The notes: generated by a model from the sequence alone, not told the origin. A stretch of 46,949 nucleotides of DNA from Syntrophomonadaceae bacterium (GCA_003567725.1 PWYU01000080.1:1-46949); one strand, 5' to 3'; shown: positions 1 to 10,007, numbered from the stretch's first letter. Numbers and translations are program-made.

Positions 1-318
1 GCAACCAAAACGAAATTATACTCTACACCCGGAGCAAAGTCGGCTTTTTGTATTGGGTGAGGTCAGTTGTCAAAGAACAGACAAAAAAGATCGCAATTTA
101 TTAACTGCGCAAAAACCGGAAATTATTTTTGCGTGAAACCTTAGGATGAAATAGAGTCAACATTTTGGGTTATTATTGCTGATTCTTATGGTGTTATAAC
201 CTGGTTTTAAAGCGGTTTTTCATGTTTATTGCTAAGACGGGAAAGGATTGTACGAATAAATTGTCAGGCTTTCAGGTATGAATAAGATAATTGTACTGGA
301 AAGGCAAAGCCCTGATAA
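1..318. other. Left edge, no supported gene
   Basis: Three plus-strand frames are open from the window edge to stops at about 58, 102 and 134. None gives a recognisable protein tail, so no partial gene is called. The rest is AT-rich spacer downstream of the minus-strand EamA gene, and no clear terminator was found. Confidence 0.4.
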
Positions 319-1278
319 TTAATCTCCAATTCCGGCTATGGTTTGTGCTGCCAGTTTTTTTTGCCGCTTTCTTTCCATTACTGCAGGAGCAAAGCGATTG
401 GTACCCCAAACTCCAGTCAGGATAGCGGCAGTGCCAACCAGATGATACCAGTAAACAATTTCTTCTCGAAAAACTACTCCGGCAAAGATGGCCACCACAG
501 TAACCATGTTGGCAAACACTGAACCCTGGGTAGCTGTAATTTTACTGAGCACAAAGTTATAGAGAAAAAAAGCTACTACCGAAGAAAAAACACCCAAATA
601 GAGTATGGGCAGCCACTGATTTGCAAGAGGGACTAGGTAACCATCGAGATTTCCGGCGCTGTAATGTTCTGCCAGAGCAATAGCGTTAAAAACTACTGCT
701 CCAAAAACCATCATAATCCAGGTAGTGCGGATGGGGGGGTGCTTGACAGAAGCTTTGCGGGAAAAAATATTGAAGCTGGCTCCGGCAATAACAGCAGCAA
801 GCAAAAATACTGTTCCCAGGGAGTTTACACCGGCAATAGATTGAGTATCCATGTATATTATAAAAATAGCGCCACCAACTGAAGCGATAATGAACAGGAA
901 CTGAATTCGGTTCGGGTATTCACGCAGAAATATAGCGGCAAATATAGCCACAAATATGGGTATAATTGCAATCATCATCCCTGCATACGATGAAGAGGTA
1001 AGGAGAATCCCGGTTGTTTCAGAAGCAAAATATAAAACGGGTTGAAAAAAAGCCAGCGGTAATAAATTCAGATAATCAGCGGGGGCAATTTTAATATTAA
1101 TTAAGCCGAATACCCTTAATAAAGCCATAGCCAAAACAGCAGTGGCAAAGCGCATCCCAAGCAGGTGAAAAGGGGACAGGTAATCAAGTGCTCCTCTTGT
1201 AAACATAAATGAAAATCCCCAGGTCAGGGCAACTCCTATCCCGGCCAGATAGGGTAAATATTGCATTAACTTCGACAA
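319..1278 (-). CDS. EamA/DMT-family membrane exporter
   Basis: This is a 319-residue integral membrane protein with about ten hydrophobic segments in two repeated halves, the architecture and length of EamA (drug/metabolite transporter) permeases. The first helix contains GVALTWGFSFMFTRGAL, the typical opening of the family, and the second half carries the repeat (a GASFNIFSRK-type segment). Family members export amino acids, metabolites or drugs; the substrate cannot be read from the sequence. The start chosen is TTG at 1278, with an AGGGTG ribosome site (1287-1293) 8 bases upstream; the internal ATG at codon 5 lacks one. The gene stands alone and is divergent from the lipoprotein gene at 1603. 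Confidence 0.85.
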   Translation of the reverse strand: MSKLMQYLPYLAGIGVALTWGFSFMFTRGALDYLSPFHLLGMRFATAVLAMALLRVFGLINIKIAPADYLNLLPLAFFQPVLYFASETTGILLTSSSYAGMMIAIIPIFVAIFAAIFLREYPNRIQFLFIIASVGGAIFIIYMDTQSIAGVNSLGTVFLLAAVIAGASFNIFSRKASVKHPPIRTTWIMMVFGAVVFNAIALAEHYSAGNLDGYLVPLANQWLPILYLGVFSSVVAFFLYNFVLSKITATQGSVFANMVTVVAIFAGVVFREEIVYWYHLVGTAAILTGVWGTNRFAPAVMERKRQKKLAAQTIAGIGD

Positions 1279-1602
1279 GACTGTTCACCCTTTTTACCGT
1301 ACTACGCTTTACTATACAATAAAGATTAAAACCGGGGAAGGGGGAAGCTAAATCTTTAATTTTTTATTTTTAACCCGTAAATCCTCTTGATTATTTTATT
1401 TAATAATGGATAATATAAAATAAAGGATCTTGCATTATATCACCGTAACAACTCCTAAATAACAGGATTTGCCCTTTTAATGGCAATTAATATATATAGA
1501 GAGATGTAACACTCCAATCCTGCATCCAGATCTAGCAGTAAATTATTTATAATGGATTGGCTTAAAATCTGGTTTAAAATATGTTTGAGGGGGGTAATAA
1601 CA

Positions 1603-2427
1603 GTGCGTGGTCTGTTTGAAAAGCTGCTAAATGCTTTTACAGCCATATTAATGGTTGGTGTTTTGCTGGTGCTGGTGGTAATCAGTACTGGGTGTAGCAG
1701 GACAAAAGTGACGGAAGATTTTTTTCAGTCTTATCAGGTAAGCCCGGGGACAGTTTTAGAAATTTATAATCCCAACGGACCGGTTTCAGTTGTAGGGACA
1801 GATCAAGAAGAATTAGAAATAACCGCTTTGAAGGAAACCTACCAGAGCCAATCTGCCCTTGATATGGTAGATATATTTATTGATCTATCCGATATACTGG
1901 TTATTGAAACTCTATATCCCAATGATACAAAAAAGGTGACAGTCAGTTACGAAATTAAAGTACCGGAAGACGTTATGGTTTCAGTTATAGAATGTTCGAA
2001 CGGCGATATTGATGTCAACCAGGTCCGTGGTGATCCTCTATTGACCACATCTAATGGCAACATTAATGTCAGTGAGGTTAGAGGAACAATATCAGCCCGC
2101 AGCAGTAATGGTGATTTAACTATAACTAACGTTGATGGGCTTGATTATTTGCGGACTTCGAACGGTAATATTGAAGCGGATTTATTAGCCGTCAAAGAAA
2201 ATCTGGAAATCATGACCAGTAACGGATCGATAAATCTCTATATCAACCCTGAACTGGCTCTTGAATTGGAAGCAAGTACTTCAAACGGAGAAATAAATAT
2301 TACTAATCTCAGCCTTGAAACAACTCTCCATGAACAGACAGCTTTGCTCGGCAGTATGAATGGGGGCGGCCCTTTGTTGAATATTGCCACCTCTAACGGT
2401 TCAATCGCTTTGGCCCAACTGCAGTAA
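1603..2427 (+). CDS. DUF4097-like lipoprotein with Ser-Asn-Gly repeats
   Basis: This is a 274-residue secreted lipoprotein. The start is GTG at 1603, because GAGGGGGG (1587-1594) lies 8 bases upstream; the longer frame from ATG 1552 has no ribosome site. A hydrophobic signal (about residues 9-29) ends in the lipobox STGC. From about residue 120 the sequence is a repeat built round Ser-Asn-Gly: seven SNG motifs, roughly one per 20-22 residues, followed by Asp/Asn/Ser and a beta-strand such as INV or LTI. This is the pattern of DUF4097/adhesin-like right-handed beta-helix proteins, probably cell-envelope exposed. The function is unknown. Only 26 bases separate it from the permease gene downstream, so the two are probably co-transcribed. 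Confidence 0.75.
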   Translation: MRGLFEKLLNAFTAILMVGVLLVLVVISTGCSRTKVTEDFFQSYQVSPGTVLEIYNPNGPVSVVGTDQEELEITALKETYQSQSALDMVDIFIDLSDILVIETLYPNDTKKVTVSYEIKVPEDVMVSVIECSNGDIDVNQVRGDPLLTTSNGNINVSEVRGTISARSSNGDLTITNVDGLDYLRTSNGNIEADLLAVKENLEIMTSNGSINLYINPELALELEASTSNGEINITNLSLETTLHEQTALLGSMNGGGPLLNIATSNGSIALAQLQ

Positions 2428-2453
2428 TCAAAAAATTTGTGGGGGCAGCGCTG

Positions 2454-4238
2454 ATGGTTACAGATCAAGCAGTTGTTTTTTCCTTATTAGCCGTAGCTTT
2501 GGCTCTCTTTATATGGGGCAGGTGGCGCTATGATCTGGTTGCTGTGCTGGCCCTCCTCTTTCTAACCATAATCGGTATTATTCCCGGCGAGGAAGCTTTT
2601 TACGGGTTTGGTCATCCTGCGGTGATCACTGTAGCTGCTGTTTTGATTTTAAGCCGGGCTTTAATGAACTCAGGGTTAGTTGATTTTATTGTACGGCTTA
2701 TGGGCAGGATCAACAATCGTCCCAATATTCAATTTGTGGTTCTGGTAGCGGCTGTAACTATCTGTTCAGCTTTTATGAACAATATTGGGGCCCTGGCTTT
2801 ATTTATGCCCATTGGCATCCGAATATCCAGGAAGAATAATCTTTCTTCCTCAATGATGTTGATGCCACTTGCTTTTGGTTCGCTTTTAGGTGGTTTGATG
2901 ACTCAAATCGGCACTCCGCCCAATATAATTATTTCCTTATTTAGAGAAGAAACAATTGCCGCAAAGCAGTTCGGGATGTTTGACTTTACTCCAGTAGGGG
3001 CAGGCGTAGCATTAGTTGGTGTAATTTTTATTGTTTTTATCGGCTGGCGCCTAATCCCGATCCGAAAAGGCCAAACCTCTCCTGAAGATCTCTTTGAAAT
3101 TGATAATTATCTAACTGAAGTTTATGTTCCTAAAGGAGCAAAATATGCCGGGAAAAGGCTTCTTGATCTGGGCCGCTCAACCGGTGGAGATGTAATAGTG
3201 GTCGGACTGGTGCGCAATAAAAAAAAGCTGCCTTTTCTTTCTCCGTACCGTGTTTTTGAAGAAGGGGATCATATCATTATTAAGGCTAATGCTGAAGATC
3301 TAAAAGAGTTTCTTGATGTAACCGGCTTAAAGCTGGCTGAATCTCATAAATTGAGCACTGATGATTTGCGTTCTGAAGACATTACTGTTACTGAAGCTGT
3401 GGTTACCACCAGTTCAGCCCTGGAAAACCAGACAGCCCGATCTTTATACCTGCGTTCTATCTATGGCATTAATCTTCTGGGTATCTCAAGAGAAGGTTCA
3501 AGGCTTCAATCACGCCCCGATCGGGTCCGGTTCCGGGCTGGCGATGTTTTGCTTCTGCAGGGAAGATCGGATGCTTTGATGGAAGTAATGTCTACTCTGG
3601 GCTGCCTGCCCTTACTACAAAGAGGTCTAAATTTAGAACGGCCGCCCCGGCTGATTTTATGTCTCGCAGTATTTTTTGCCGCCCTGGGTATTACTGCGGC
3701 TGGAATTATGCCTATCCAGATTGCCTTTACTGCAGCTGCAGCTGCGATGATCATGCTGGGATTTGTGGCTTTTAGAGAACTATATGAGAGTATTGACTGG
3801 CCGGTTATTGTTTTGCTGGGAGCAATGATACCGGTTAGTAATGCCCTGGAAACGACAGGTGGGGCCCGGTTGATCGGTGATGTTATCTATGGCTTTGCCG
3901 GTGATTATATGCCCTGGCTTACTCTGGGAGTGATCATGGCCTTGACCATTCTCCTGTCGAACGCGGTAAACAATGCCGCAGCCACTCTTTTAATGGCTCC
4001 TGTTGCTTTAAATGTAGCTTCAGGGATGAGCGCTTCAGCTGATCCTTTTCTCATGACTGTAGCCGTGGGAGCATCATGTGCTTTTCTGACGCCCATCGGG
4101 CACCAGTCCAATACTTTGGTCATGGGTCCCGGAGGCTACCACTTTGGAGACTACTGGCGTATGGGGCTGCCACTGACTATCCTGCTGTTAATAGTTACCA
4201 TACCTTTAATTATCATGTTTTGGCCGCCTGGTCTGTAA
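2454..4238 (+). CDS. SLC13/ArsB-type permease with RCK_C domains (copy 1)
   Basis: This is a 594-residue transporter of the SLC13/divalent anion:Na+ symporter group. N- and C-terminal membrane halves (about residues 1-200 and 395-594) flank two cytosolic TrkA-C/RCK_C domains (about 205-385, each with a GD-x-(I/L)-(I/L)-(I/L) strand). Membrane signatures include the LGGLMTQIGTPPNIII re-entrant motif in the first half and AFLTPIGHQSNTLVMGPGGY in the second. Such proteins usually carry sulfate or dicarboxylates; the substrate is not decidable here. The start is ATG 2454, served by GTGGGGG at 2439-2445; a GTG at 2439 would lie on the ribosome site itself. A second, diverged paralogue follows 112 bases downstream. 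Confidence 0.85.
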   Translation: MVTDQAVVFSLLAVALALFIWGRWRYDLVAVLALLFLTIIGIIPGEEAFYGFGHPAVITVAAVLILSRALMNSGLVDFIVRLMGRINNRPNIQFVVLVAAVTICSAFMNNIGALALFMPIGIRISRKNNLSSSMMLMPLAFGSLLGGLMTQIGTPPNIIISLFREETIAAKQFGMFDFTPVGAGVALVGVIFIVFIGWRLIPIRKGQTSPEDLFEIDNYLTEVYVPKGAKYAGKRLLDLGRSTGGDVIVVGLVRNKKKLPFLSPYRVFEEGDHIIIKANAEDLKEFLDVTGLKLAESHKLSTDDLRSEDITVTEAVVTTSSALENQTARSLYLRSIYGINLLGISREGSRLQSRPDRVRFRAGDVLLLQGRSDALMEVMSTLGCLPLLQRGLNLERPPRLILCLAVFFAALGITAAGIMPIQIAFTAAAAAMIMLGFVAFRELYESIDWPVIVLLGAMIPVSNALETTGGARLIGDVIYGFAGDYMPWLTLGVIMALTILLSNAVNNAAATLLMAPVALNVASGMSASADPFLMTVAVGASCAFLTPIGHQSNTLVMGPGGYHFGDYWRMGLPLTILLLIVTIPLIIMFWPPGL

Positions 4239-4350
4239 TGTTCATCTTTAACCTGACAAGTGATATAATTATAAATCACTATATAACCATAATATATTAG
4301 TACACCTGCAATGATAGGGCTGAAGTTTGGAATAGGAGTTATCATTATTC

Positions 4351-6156
4351 ATGAACCTCGATATTATTCAAATAATCATTATTCTGGTAGCAGTAATAAT
4401 ATTTTTTATTACCGGCTGGGTGCGAATGGATATAGTTCCGCTTTTGATTCCATTTTTCCTTATCATAACCGGCCTGGTGAGTTCTGAAGAAGTGTTTCTT
4501 GGGTTCAGCAGTTCTGCGGTAATCACGGTGGCCTCTTTGTTTGTTATTACCACCGGGCTCGTGCGCAGCGGAGTGGTTAATCGTGTGGCCGACAGTCTCA
4601 ACCGCTTAACTGGAAAAAGCGATTTGCGCCTCATGCTGGCTGGAACGGCCCTTCCCGGTTTTGTAGCGGGCTTTATAATAGTTACCGCTACGGTCTTGTT
4701 TTTTATGCCTACTCTGATGAGGATGGCTTTTCAGGCCGGAGTTTCAAGGTCACGCTTGCTGTTGCCGCTGGTCTCTTCCTGCCTGCTTGGAGCAAATCTG
4801 ACTTTGATTGGGGCGTCGCACAATCTTGTTGTTAACAGTTTGCTTCAAGATCAACTCGGTTACGGTTTTGCTCTTTTTGAATTCATGCCCCTTGGAGCGA
4901 TTTTGCTCTTAACAGGAGTTCTTTATAGTGTTTTTCTGGGCTGGCGTTTTTTGCCAGCTGTAGATCCTGCAAACGACAGGCCAGATGATCAAAGGCCTGA
5001 TCTGATCAAAACATATGACCTGGTGGACCGCCTTTGGGAAGTGTGGGTTCAGGAACAATCGTCGGCAGTAGGTAAAACTATCAGGGAATTAGGACTGGGT
5101 GAAAGGTTTGGTTTGTGTGTGGTCGCAGTGGTTCGTTCTGATCAACAGATGCCGGCAGAGCAAACAGAGCTCATAATTAAAAATGGAGACATTTTGTTAA
5201 TACTGGGCAATGAAGCTAAAGTTAAAGAGCTAACCAAAAATGAAGGGCTATTTTTTGCCGGACATCCCCGGGAGCAAAAGAAATTACCACTCAGTACAGC
5301 TGAAATGGTTGAAGTGGTAGTTCCCCCACGTTCGTCATTTATAGGGAAAACCCTTACTGAAATTAATTTCCGGGAGAATACCGGCCTGAGCGGAATTGCC
5401 CTCTGGCGTGAGGGTAATCCCTACCGGACTGATGTAGGGCATATTGCTCTTCAAGAAGGGGACGGGTTACTGTTATTTGGAGATCGGGCCAAGACAAGGA
5501 GCTTTAAGCCGGGTAAAAACTTTCGGTGGTTACATGCCCCCCGTAGAGAAGAAGCCCCGCTGGAACTGCGCCCTTACGGTCCTTATGCTATAATGATCCT
5601 GCTTCTGGTTATCCTCAGTGCGGCTTTGAATTGGCTGCCGATTGCCGTTGCTGCCCTAACGGGTGCTGGCTGTATGGTTTTGATCGGTTTGTTAAAACCC
5701 AGGGAAATATATGCAAGTATTGAATGGCAGGCTATTATTTTGATAGGCTGTCTTTATCCCCTTGGTTTAGCGCTCCAGAATAGTGGAGCTTCATCATTAT
5801 TGGCAGAAACCCTGCTTGCAGTGAGTAATAATAATCCTGTTATGGTACTGGCTTTAATTTCACTGGGCAGTATTATTCTTACCCAGCCCATGCATAATGT
5901 TGCTGCAGCTGTCATCATGACACCTGTAGCTTTGAATGCTGCTCAGGCGTTGAGTGTTAATCCCAAAACTTTTGTTATAGCTGTTGTTATTGGATCATCG
6001 GCTGCTTTTATGATGCCCATAGGCCATCCTATGACTCTACTGGTTCAAAAACCTGGCCGATACCGCGCTGTCGACTATTTGAAATACGGAGCCGGGTTGA
6101 GTTTGCTGGGGTTTTTTGTGATAATGATTGCTGCGCCTTTGTTCTGGCCATTTTGA
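4351..6156 (+). CDS. SLC13/ArsB-type permease with RCK_C domains (copy 2)
   Basis: This 601-residue protein has the same layout as the gene before it: two membrane halves around two RCK_C domains (about residues 210-390, with GDILLILG and GDGLLLFG strands). The re-entrant loop motifs have diverged. The first half reads GANLTLIGASHNLVVNSLL, where copy 1 has a TQIGTPPN loop. The second half reads AAFMMPIGHPMTLLVQKPG. Tandem duplication followed by substrate divergence is the simplest reading. The start is ATG 4351 with TAGGAG about 12 bases upstream. The 112-base gap contains a TATAAT hexamer near 4264 but no convincing -35. Confidence 0.85.
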   Translation: MNLDIIQIIIILVAVIIFFITGWVRMDIVPLLIPFFLIITGLVSSEEVFLGFSSSAVITVASLFVITTGLVRSGVVNRVADSLNRLTGKSDLRLMLAGTALPGFVAGFIIVTATVLFFMPTLMRMAFQAGVSRSRLLLPLVSSCLLGANLTLIGASHNLVVNSLLQDQLGYGFALFEFMPLGAILLLTGVLYSVFLGWRFLPAVDPANDRPDDQRPDLIKTYDLVDRLWEVWVQEQSSAVGKTIRELGLGERFGLCVVAVVRSDQQMPAEQTELIIKNGDILLILGNEAKVKELTKNEGLFFAGHPREQKKLPLSTAEMVEVVVPPRSSFIGKTLTEINFRENTGLSGIALWREGNPYRTDVGHIALQEGDGLLLFGDRAKTRSFKPGKNFRWLHAPRREEAPLELRPYGPYAIMILLLVILSAALNWLPIAVAALTGAGCMVLIGLLKPREIYASIEWQAIILIGCLYPLGLALQNSGASSLLAETLLAVSNNNPVMVLALISLGSIILTQPMHNVAAAVIMTPVALNAAQALSVNPKTFVIAVVIGSSAAFMMPIGHPMTLLVQKPGRYRAVDYLKYGAGLSLLGFFVIMIAAPLFWPF

Positions 6157-6344
6157 AATAACAAAGTGAGAGCATCTCTTTAATTCATAAGCATTAGATT
6201 TTTATTGCCTATTTTATAGCTAATGAAGGTAATGTTGCGGCAGTGTCGAAAAGGAAGTAACTACGTGATTTAGCATTAGGTTTTTATTTTACTATAATTA
6301 ATGGGTTATTGTACTGAGTGGTTTAGAAGGGAAAGTGAGGCAAG

Positions 6345-6986
6345 ATGAGGAGAAATTGCTCGGTTATATTGTTATCTGGTTTGCTGATGGCGGTTCTTTT
6401 AATCTTTGTTGGCGGTTGTACTCCTGATCCTGAACCAATAGATGATCCAGAAGATGACTTTGTAGAGGAGATTGAAATTGAAGAACCGGATATTATCGAA
6501 GATGAGCCTGAAAAGGAAGAACCGGAACCCGTGATAAACTATTTTTGGCCTCTGATTAGCCACAGCCAGCTTGTTCTCTCCAGCACAGAAATAATTGACG
6601 GTCCTAATTTACTTGAATCCGATACCGGTTTTGTGGGCGAGTTTACCCGGGACAGTGAATATGCTGGCAGAATAATATGGCTGGTAGATAAAACAGAAGT
6701 TTTTGAAATTGAATGGATTTTATTAACATTTGATGTTGAATACTATGCCCGGCATGAGTTGCAGTTTACGTTAAACTATATGTTTGAGATAGAAGATCTT
6801 AAGCCTGAACCTGATCATGAAAGTCTTCAGGTGTTTGATGTAAGCCAGGTTGAAGAACAGGAAGGCTTCCGGATTAAAATTGATCAGGTTATCCTGGGAA
6901 AAGGCCAGGAAGGCAACTTTACTGCAGATCCCATTGACTTTGTAGCCCTCGATTTTAACATTACGGTAGTGGATAAACCTGAATAA
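6345..6986 (+). CDS. Acidic lipoprotein of unknown function
   Basis: This is a 213-residue predicted lipoprotein. A basic start (MRRN) is followed by a hydrophobic stretch and the lipobox VGGC at about residue 25, then a very acidic, proline-rich linker (about residues 27-62). A folded domain of about 150 residues follows, with alternating beta-strand-like segments. No family is recognised; such a beta-rich extracytoplasmic domain may bind a ligand or protein partner. The start is ATG 6345 with GTGAGG upstream. It ends 7 bases before transketolase, and the transketolase ribosome site overlaps its stop, so the two are likely co-transcribed although no functional link is evident. Confidence 0.65.
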   Translation: MRRNCSVILLSGLLMAVLLIFVGGCTPDPEPIDDPEDDFVEEIEIEEPDIIEDEPEKEEPEPVINYFWPLISHSQLVLSSTEIIDGPNLLESDTGFVGEFTRDSEYAGRIIWLVDKTEVFEIEWILLTFDVEYYARHELQFTLNYMFEIEDLKPEPDHESLQVFDVSQVEEQEGFRIKIDQVILGKGQEGNFTADPIDFVALDFNITVVDKPE

Positions 6987-6993
6987 GGAGTGG

Positions 6994-8988
6994 ATGCAAT
7001 TGAATGCGATTCAAGAAAAGGCTGTAAACACTATTCGATTTCTTGCGGTTGATGCAATTGAAAAAGCCGGCTCAGGACACCCAGGTTTACCAATGGGTGG
7101 GGCAACGCTGGGCTATACTTTATGGACTCAATTCCTTAAACACTGCCCTGGTGCCCCTGATTGGGCTGATCGAGATCGCTTTGTTCTTTCTGCTGGACAT
7201 GGATCGATGCTCCTGTATGCCCTGCTAAACCTGTTTGGTTACGATCTGCCTTTAGAAGAAATTAAAAATTTTCGGCAGTGGGGCAGCATGACTCCTGGCC
7301 ATCCGGAATTTAGCCATACTCCAGGAGTTGAAACCACGACCGGGCCCCTGGGTCAGGGGTTCGCTAACGCTGTTGGCATGGCTATTGCAGAAAGACGCCT
7401 GGCTGCTGAATTTAACCGGCAAGGCTATCCATTGATCGATCATTACACCTATATTTATGCTGGTGACGGCTGTATGATGGAAGGAATTTCTTCCGAGGCG
7501 GCTTCGTTGGCCGGTCATTTGAAACTGGGCAAGCTGATCTGCCTTTATGATGATAATAAGATAACCATAGACGGCAGCACCGACTTAACTTTTACTGAGG
7601 ATGTGGGAAAACGCTTTGAAGCATATGGCTGGCAGGTACTAAAGATTAAAGAAGGAAATCGCGTGGAAATGATTGCAGAAGCCATTTCTGAAGCCAGGCA
7701 AGAAATTAATCGGCCCAGCCTGGTTATGGTTCGAACTGAGATTGGTTATGGCTCGCCAGGCAAACAGGGAACTGCCGGTGCCCATGGCGCTCCCCTGGGC
7801 AGTGAAGAAGCCATTGAAACCAGAAAAAAACTTAACTGGCCCCTTGAACCTGAATTCTATATTCCCCGGGAAGTTTATGGCCATTTTAACGGACTAAAGC
7901 AAACCCTTGAAGCAAGGAAAAAAGAATGGGAAACCTTATTTGAAGATTACCGCCGTGAGTATCCTGATTTAGCTGAAAGATGGAATGATTGGTTTTCGGA
8001 TAAACTCCCTGATAACTTAAAGGAAGACCAACGGTTATGGAATTTTGAAGATAAGCCGTTGGCTACCCGGGCGGCTTCAGGGCAGGCTATGCAGGTTTTA
8101 GCGGAGTATTTGCCCAACATGATTGGTGGTTCGGCTGATCTCAACTCCTCTACGAAGACCGCCTTGAAAGCGTATGGTGAATTTCAGGCGGACAACCCAT
8201 CTGGTAACAATATTCATTTTGGCGTTCGTGAGCATGCTATGGCTGCCATATTATCGGGTCTATATTTACACGGCGGCCTGCGCCCCTTTGGCTCAACTTT
8301 TCTGGTTTTTTTCGATTATATGAAACCTTCGGTTCGATTGGCAGCTATGATGGGACTGCCGGTAGTTTATGTCTATACACATGACAGTATTGCTGTAGGA
8401 GAAGATGGCCCCACACATCAGCCGGTGGAGCAATTATCTAATCTGCGCTCCATTCCTAATATGCATGTCCTCAGGCCGGCTGACGGCAGGGAAACGGCGG
8501 CGGCCTGGTTGCATGCTCTTCAACGCCGCTGCGGTCCTACAGCCCTGATTCTTTCCAGGCAAAAGCTGCCCCAGCTTAAAGGAACCGGAGAAAAAGCCCT
8601 TAAGGGAGCCTATGTAATTCACCATGAACAAAGCGAAAATCCTGAACTGATTGTAATTGCGAGCGGATCAGAGCTCCAGTTGGCCCTCAATGCTGCATTA
8701 GAACTTGAAAAAAGAGGTCATGGCGTGCGAGTGGTCAGTATGATTAGCCGGGAAATTTTCCTGGCTCAGGATGATGATTATAAGGAAGAAGTTCTTCCCT
8801 CCAGTGTTGATCGCAGGTTGATTGTGGAAGCTGCTCTGTCTATGGGTTGGGAAAGCTTTACCTGTTCAAAGGGAGAGACCATCGGACTTGATTATTTCGG
8901 AGCCTCCGCTCCCGGTCCGGTAGTAATGGAGAGAAAAGGCTTTTCAGTAGAAAATATAATCAAAAGGGCTGAAGCTCTATTTAGTTAG
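6994..8988 (+). CDS. tkt: Transketolase
   Basis: This is a full-length 664-residue transketolase, the thiamine-diphosphate enzyme that moves two-carbon ketol units between sugar phosphates in the non-oxidative pentose phosphate pathway. Visible landmarks are the N-terminal DAIEKAGSGHPGLPMGG, the ThDP/Mg motif GDGCMMEGISSEAASLAGH (about residues 153-171) ending in DDN, the pyrimidine-domain FGVREHAMAA with its catalytic Glu, and the HDSIAVGEDGPTHQPVEQL loop. The protein appears intact. AAGGAG (6985-6990) sits only 3 bases before ATG 6994 and 9 before the in-frame TTG at 7000, so TTG 7000 may be the real start. Confidence 0.95.
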   Translation: MQLNAIQEKAVNTIRFLAVDAIEKAGSGHPGLPMGGATLGYTLWTQFLKHCPGAPDWADRDRFVLSAGHGSMLLYALLNLFGYDLPLEEIKNFRQWGSMTPGHPEFSHTPGVETTTGPLGQGFANAVGMAIAERRLAAEFNRQGYPLIDHYTYIYAGDGCMMEGISSEAASLAGHLKLGKLICLYDDNKITIDGSTDLTFTEDVGKRFEAYGWQVLKIKEGNRVEMIAEAISEARQEINRPSLVMVRTEIGYGSPGKQGTAGAHGAPLGSEEAIETRKKLNWPLEPEFYIPREVYGHFNGLKQTLEARKKEWETLFEDYRREYPDLAERWNDWFSDKLPDNLKEDQRLWNFEDKPLATRAASGQAMQVLAEYLPNMIGGSADLNSSTKTALKAYGEFQADNPSGNNIHFGVREHAMAAILSGLYLHGGLRPFGSTFLVFFDYMKPSVRLAAMMGLPVVYVYTHDSIAVGEDGPTHQPVEQLSNLRSIPNMHVLRPADGRETAAAWLHALQRRCGPTALILSRQKLPQLKGTGEKALKGAYVIHHEQSENPELIVIASGSELQLALNAALELEKRGHGVRVVSMISREIFLAQDDDYKEEVLPSSVDRRLIVEAALSMGWESFTCSKGETIGLDYFGASAPGPVVMERKGFSVENIIKRAEALFS

Positions 8989-9043
8989 AGATAGAGCAGG
9001 AAAGTCCAATTTGAAAGAGCAATGTTTCAGGGAGGAAAAGCAG

Positions 9044-9973
9044 TTGAGAAAGAAAAGAAGAAAAAACAAAGCAGTCTTTGCTTTGATGGTAATAGCTTTG
9101 CTCTTTATGGGAGCGTTCTTTTTATGGTTAGATCTGCCGGAGCAAGTGCGCTCTTATTTTGATCTATCAGCAATAGAAGAAGAATATGATACAGAAGTCT
9201 TCCCTGAAGAACCTTTTGAAGATGCAGCCAAAGAAGCTCAAGAAGTAAATGATCCCTTTGCAGAAACAGAAAAAAAAGAAACCCCGGAGAAAGATCTGGA
9301 TGAGCCGAAAGAAATGGATGAACAGGAAAATTTGGAAGATCAACCTTTAGAACCATCTGAAAATGAAATGGCTGGTTCTTATAATGATTTTAAAGTCATT
9401 GCAGACGGGGATTATTACCTGGCCCTGGTTACAAAAGAAACAACTCTAAAAAGCAATTATAAGCCAACCGGCCTGGAAGCGCTCCCTTCTTACATGAACC
9501 CATCTTATCCGATGTGGTTGCGATGGGAAGCGTTAGAGCATTTGGAAAAACTTTGGGCTGCTGCAAAAGAAGATGGGATTTTGTTTAGCATCAGATCCGC
9601 TTACCGCAGTTATGAAACCCAGGAGCAAATTTTTAAAGATTTTGTCAGCCAATACGGCGAAGAAGAAGCCAATAGATTTAGCGCCCGTCCTGGCCAATCT
9701 GAGCATCAGCTTGGCACCACTGTTGACTTTGGAGGCACGGAGGTAGATTTCAAAACTCAGTTTGGCCAAACCCCCCTGGGAAGATGGCTGGCTCAAAATG
9801 CCCACCACTATGGTTTTGCCAAGAGTTACCCGCAGGGAAAAGAACACATCACAGGCTATATTTATGAGCCCTGGCATTTCCGCTATATCGGTGTTAGCCA
9901 AGCCAGGCAGTGGAAGCAGTCCGGTTTGACTCTTAATCAATACCTGGAACAACAACCCCAGGAATTTGAATGA
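9044..9973 (+). CDS. Membrane-anchored D-Ala-D-Ala carboxypeptidase (VanY/LAS family)
   Basis: This is a 309-residue peptidase predicted to trim the D-Ala from peptidoglycan stem peptides outside the membrane. The start is TTG 9044, because GGGAGGAAAAG lies just upstream; the longer frame from 9011 has a poorer site. Residues 1-8 are strongly basic and 9-30 form a signal anchor. An acidic linker rich in Glu/Pro (about 45-115) leads to the catalytic domain. Family motifs are SAYRSYETQ, SEHQLGTTVDFGG (zinc ligands His and Asp) and EPWHFRYIG (catalytic Glu and third ligand His). It follows transketolase by 55 bases. Confidence in the family is high, but the exact substrate is inferred. Confidence 0.88.
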   Translation: MRKKRRKNKAVFALMVIALLFMGAFFLWLDLPEQVRSYFDLSAIEEEYDTEVFPEEPFEDAAKEAQEVNDPFAETEKKETPEKDLDEPKEMDEQENLEDQPLEPSENEMAGSYNDFKVIADGDYYLALVTKETTLKSNYKPTGLEALPSYMNPSYPMWLRWEALEHLEKLWAAAKEDGILFSIRSAYRSYETQEQIFKDFVSQYGEEEANRFSARPGQSEHQLGTTVDFGGTEVDFKTQFGQTPLGRWLAQNAHHYGFAKSYPQGKEHITGYIYEPWHFRYIGVSQARQWKQSGLTLNQYLEQQPQEFE

Positions 9974-10007
9974 TGCAGGTTATCTTTTACGAAGGTCGGC
10001 ACTAAAA

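Noticed and set aside
1-136. Open frames from the left edge ending at 60, 104 and 136
   Set aside because: None resembles a known protein tail, and they overlap each other in three frames; too short to support a partial gene.
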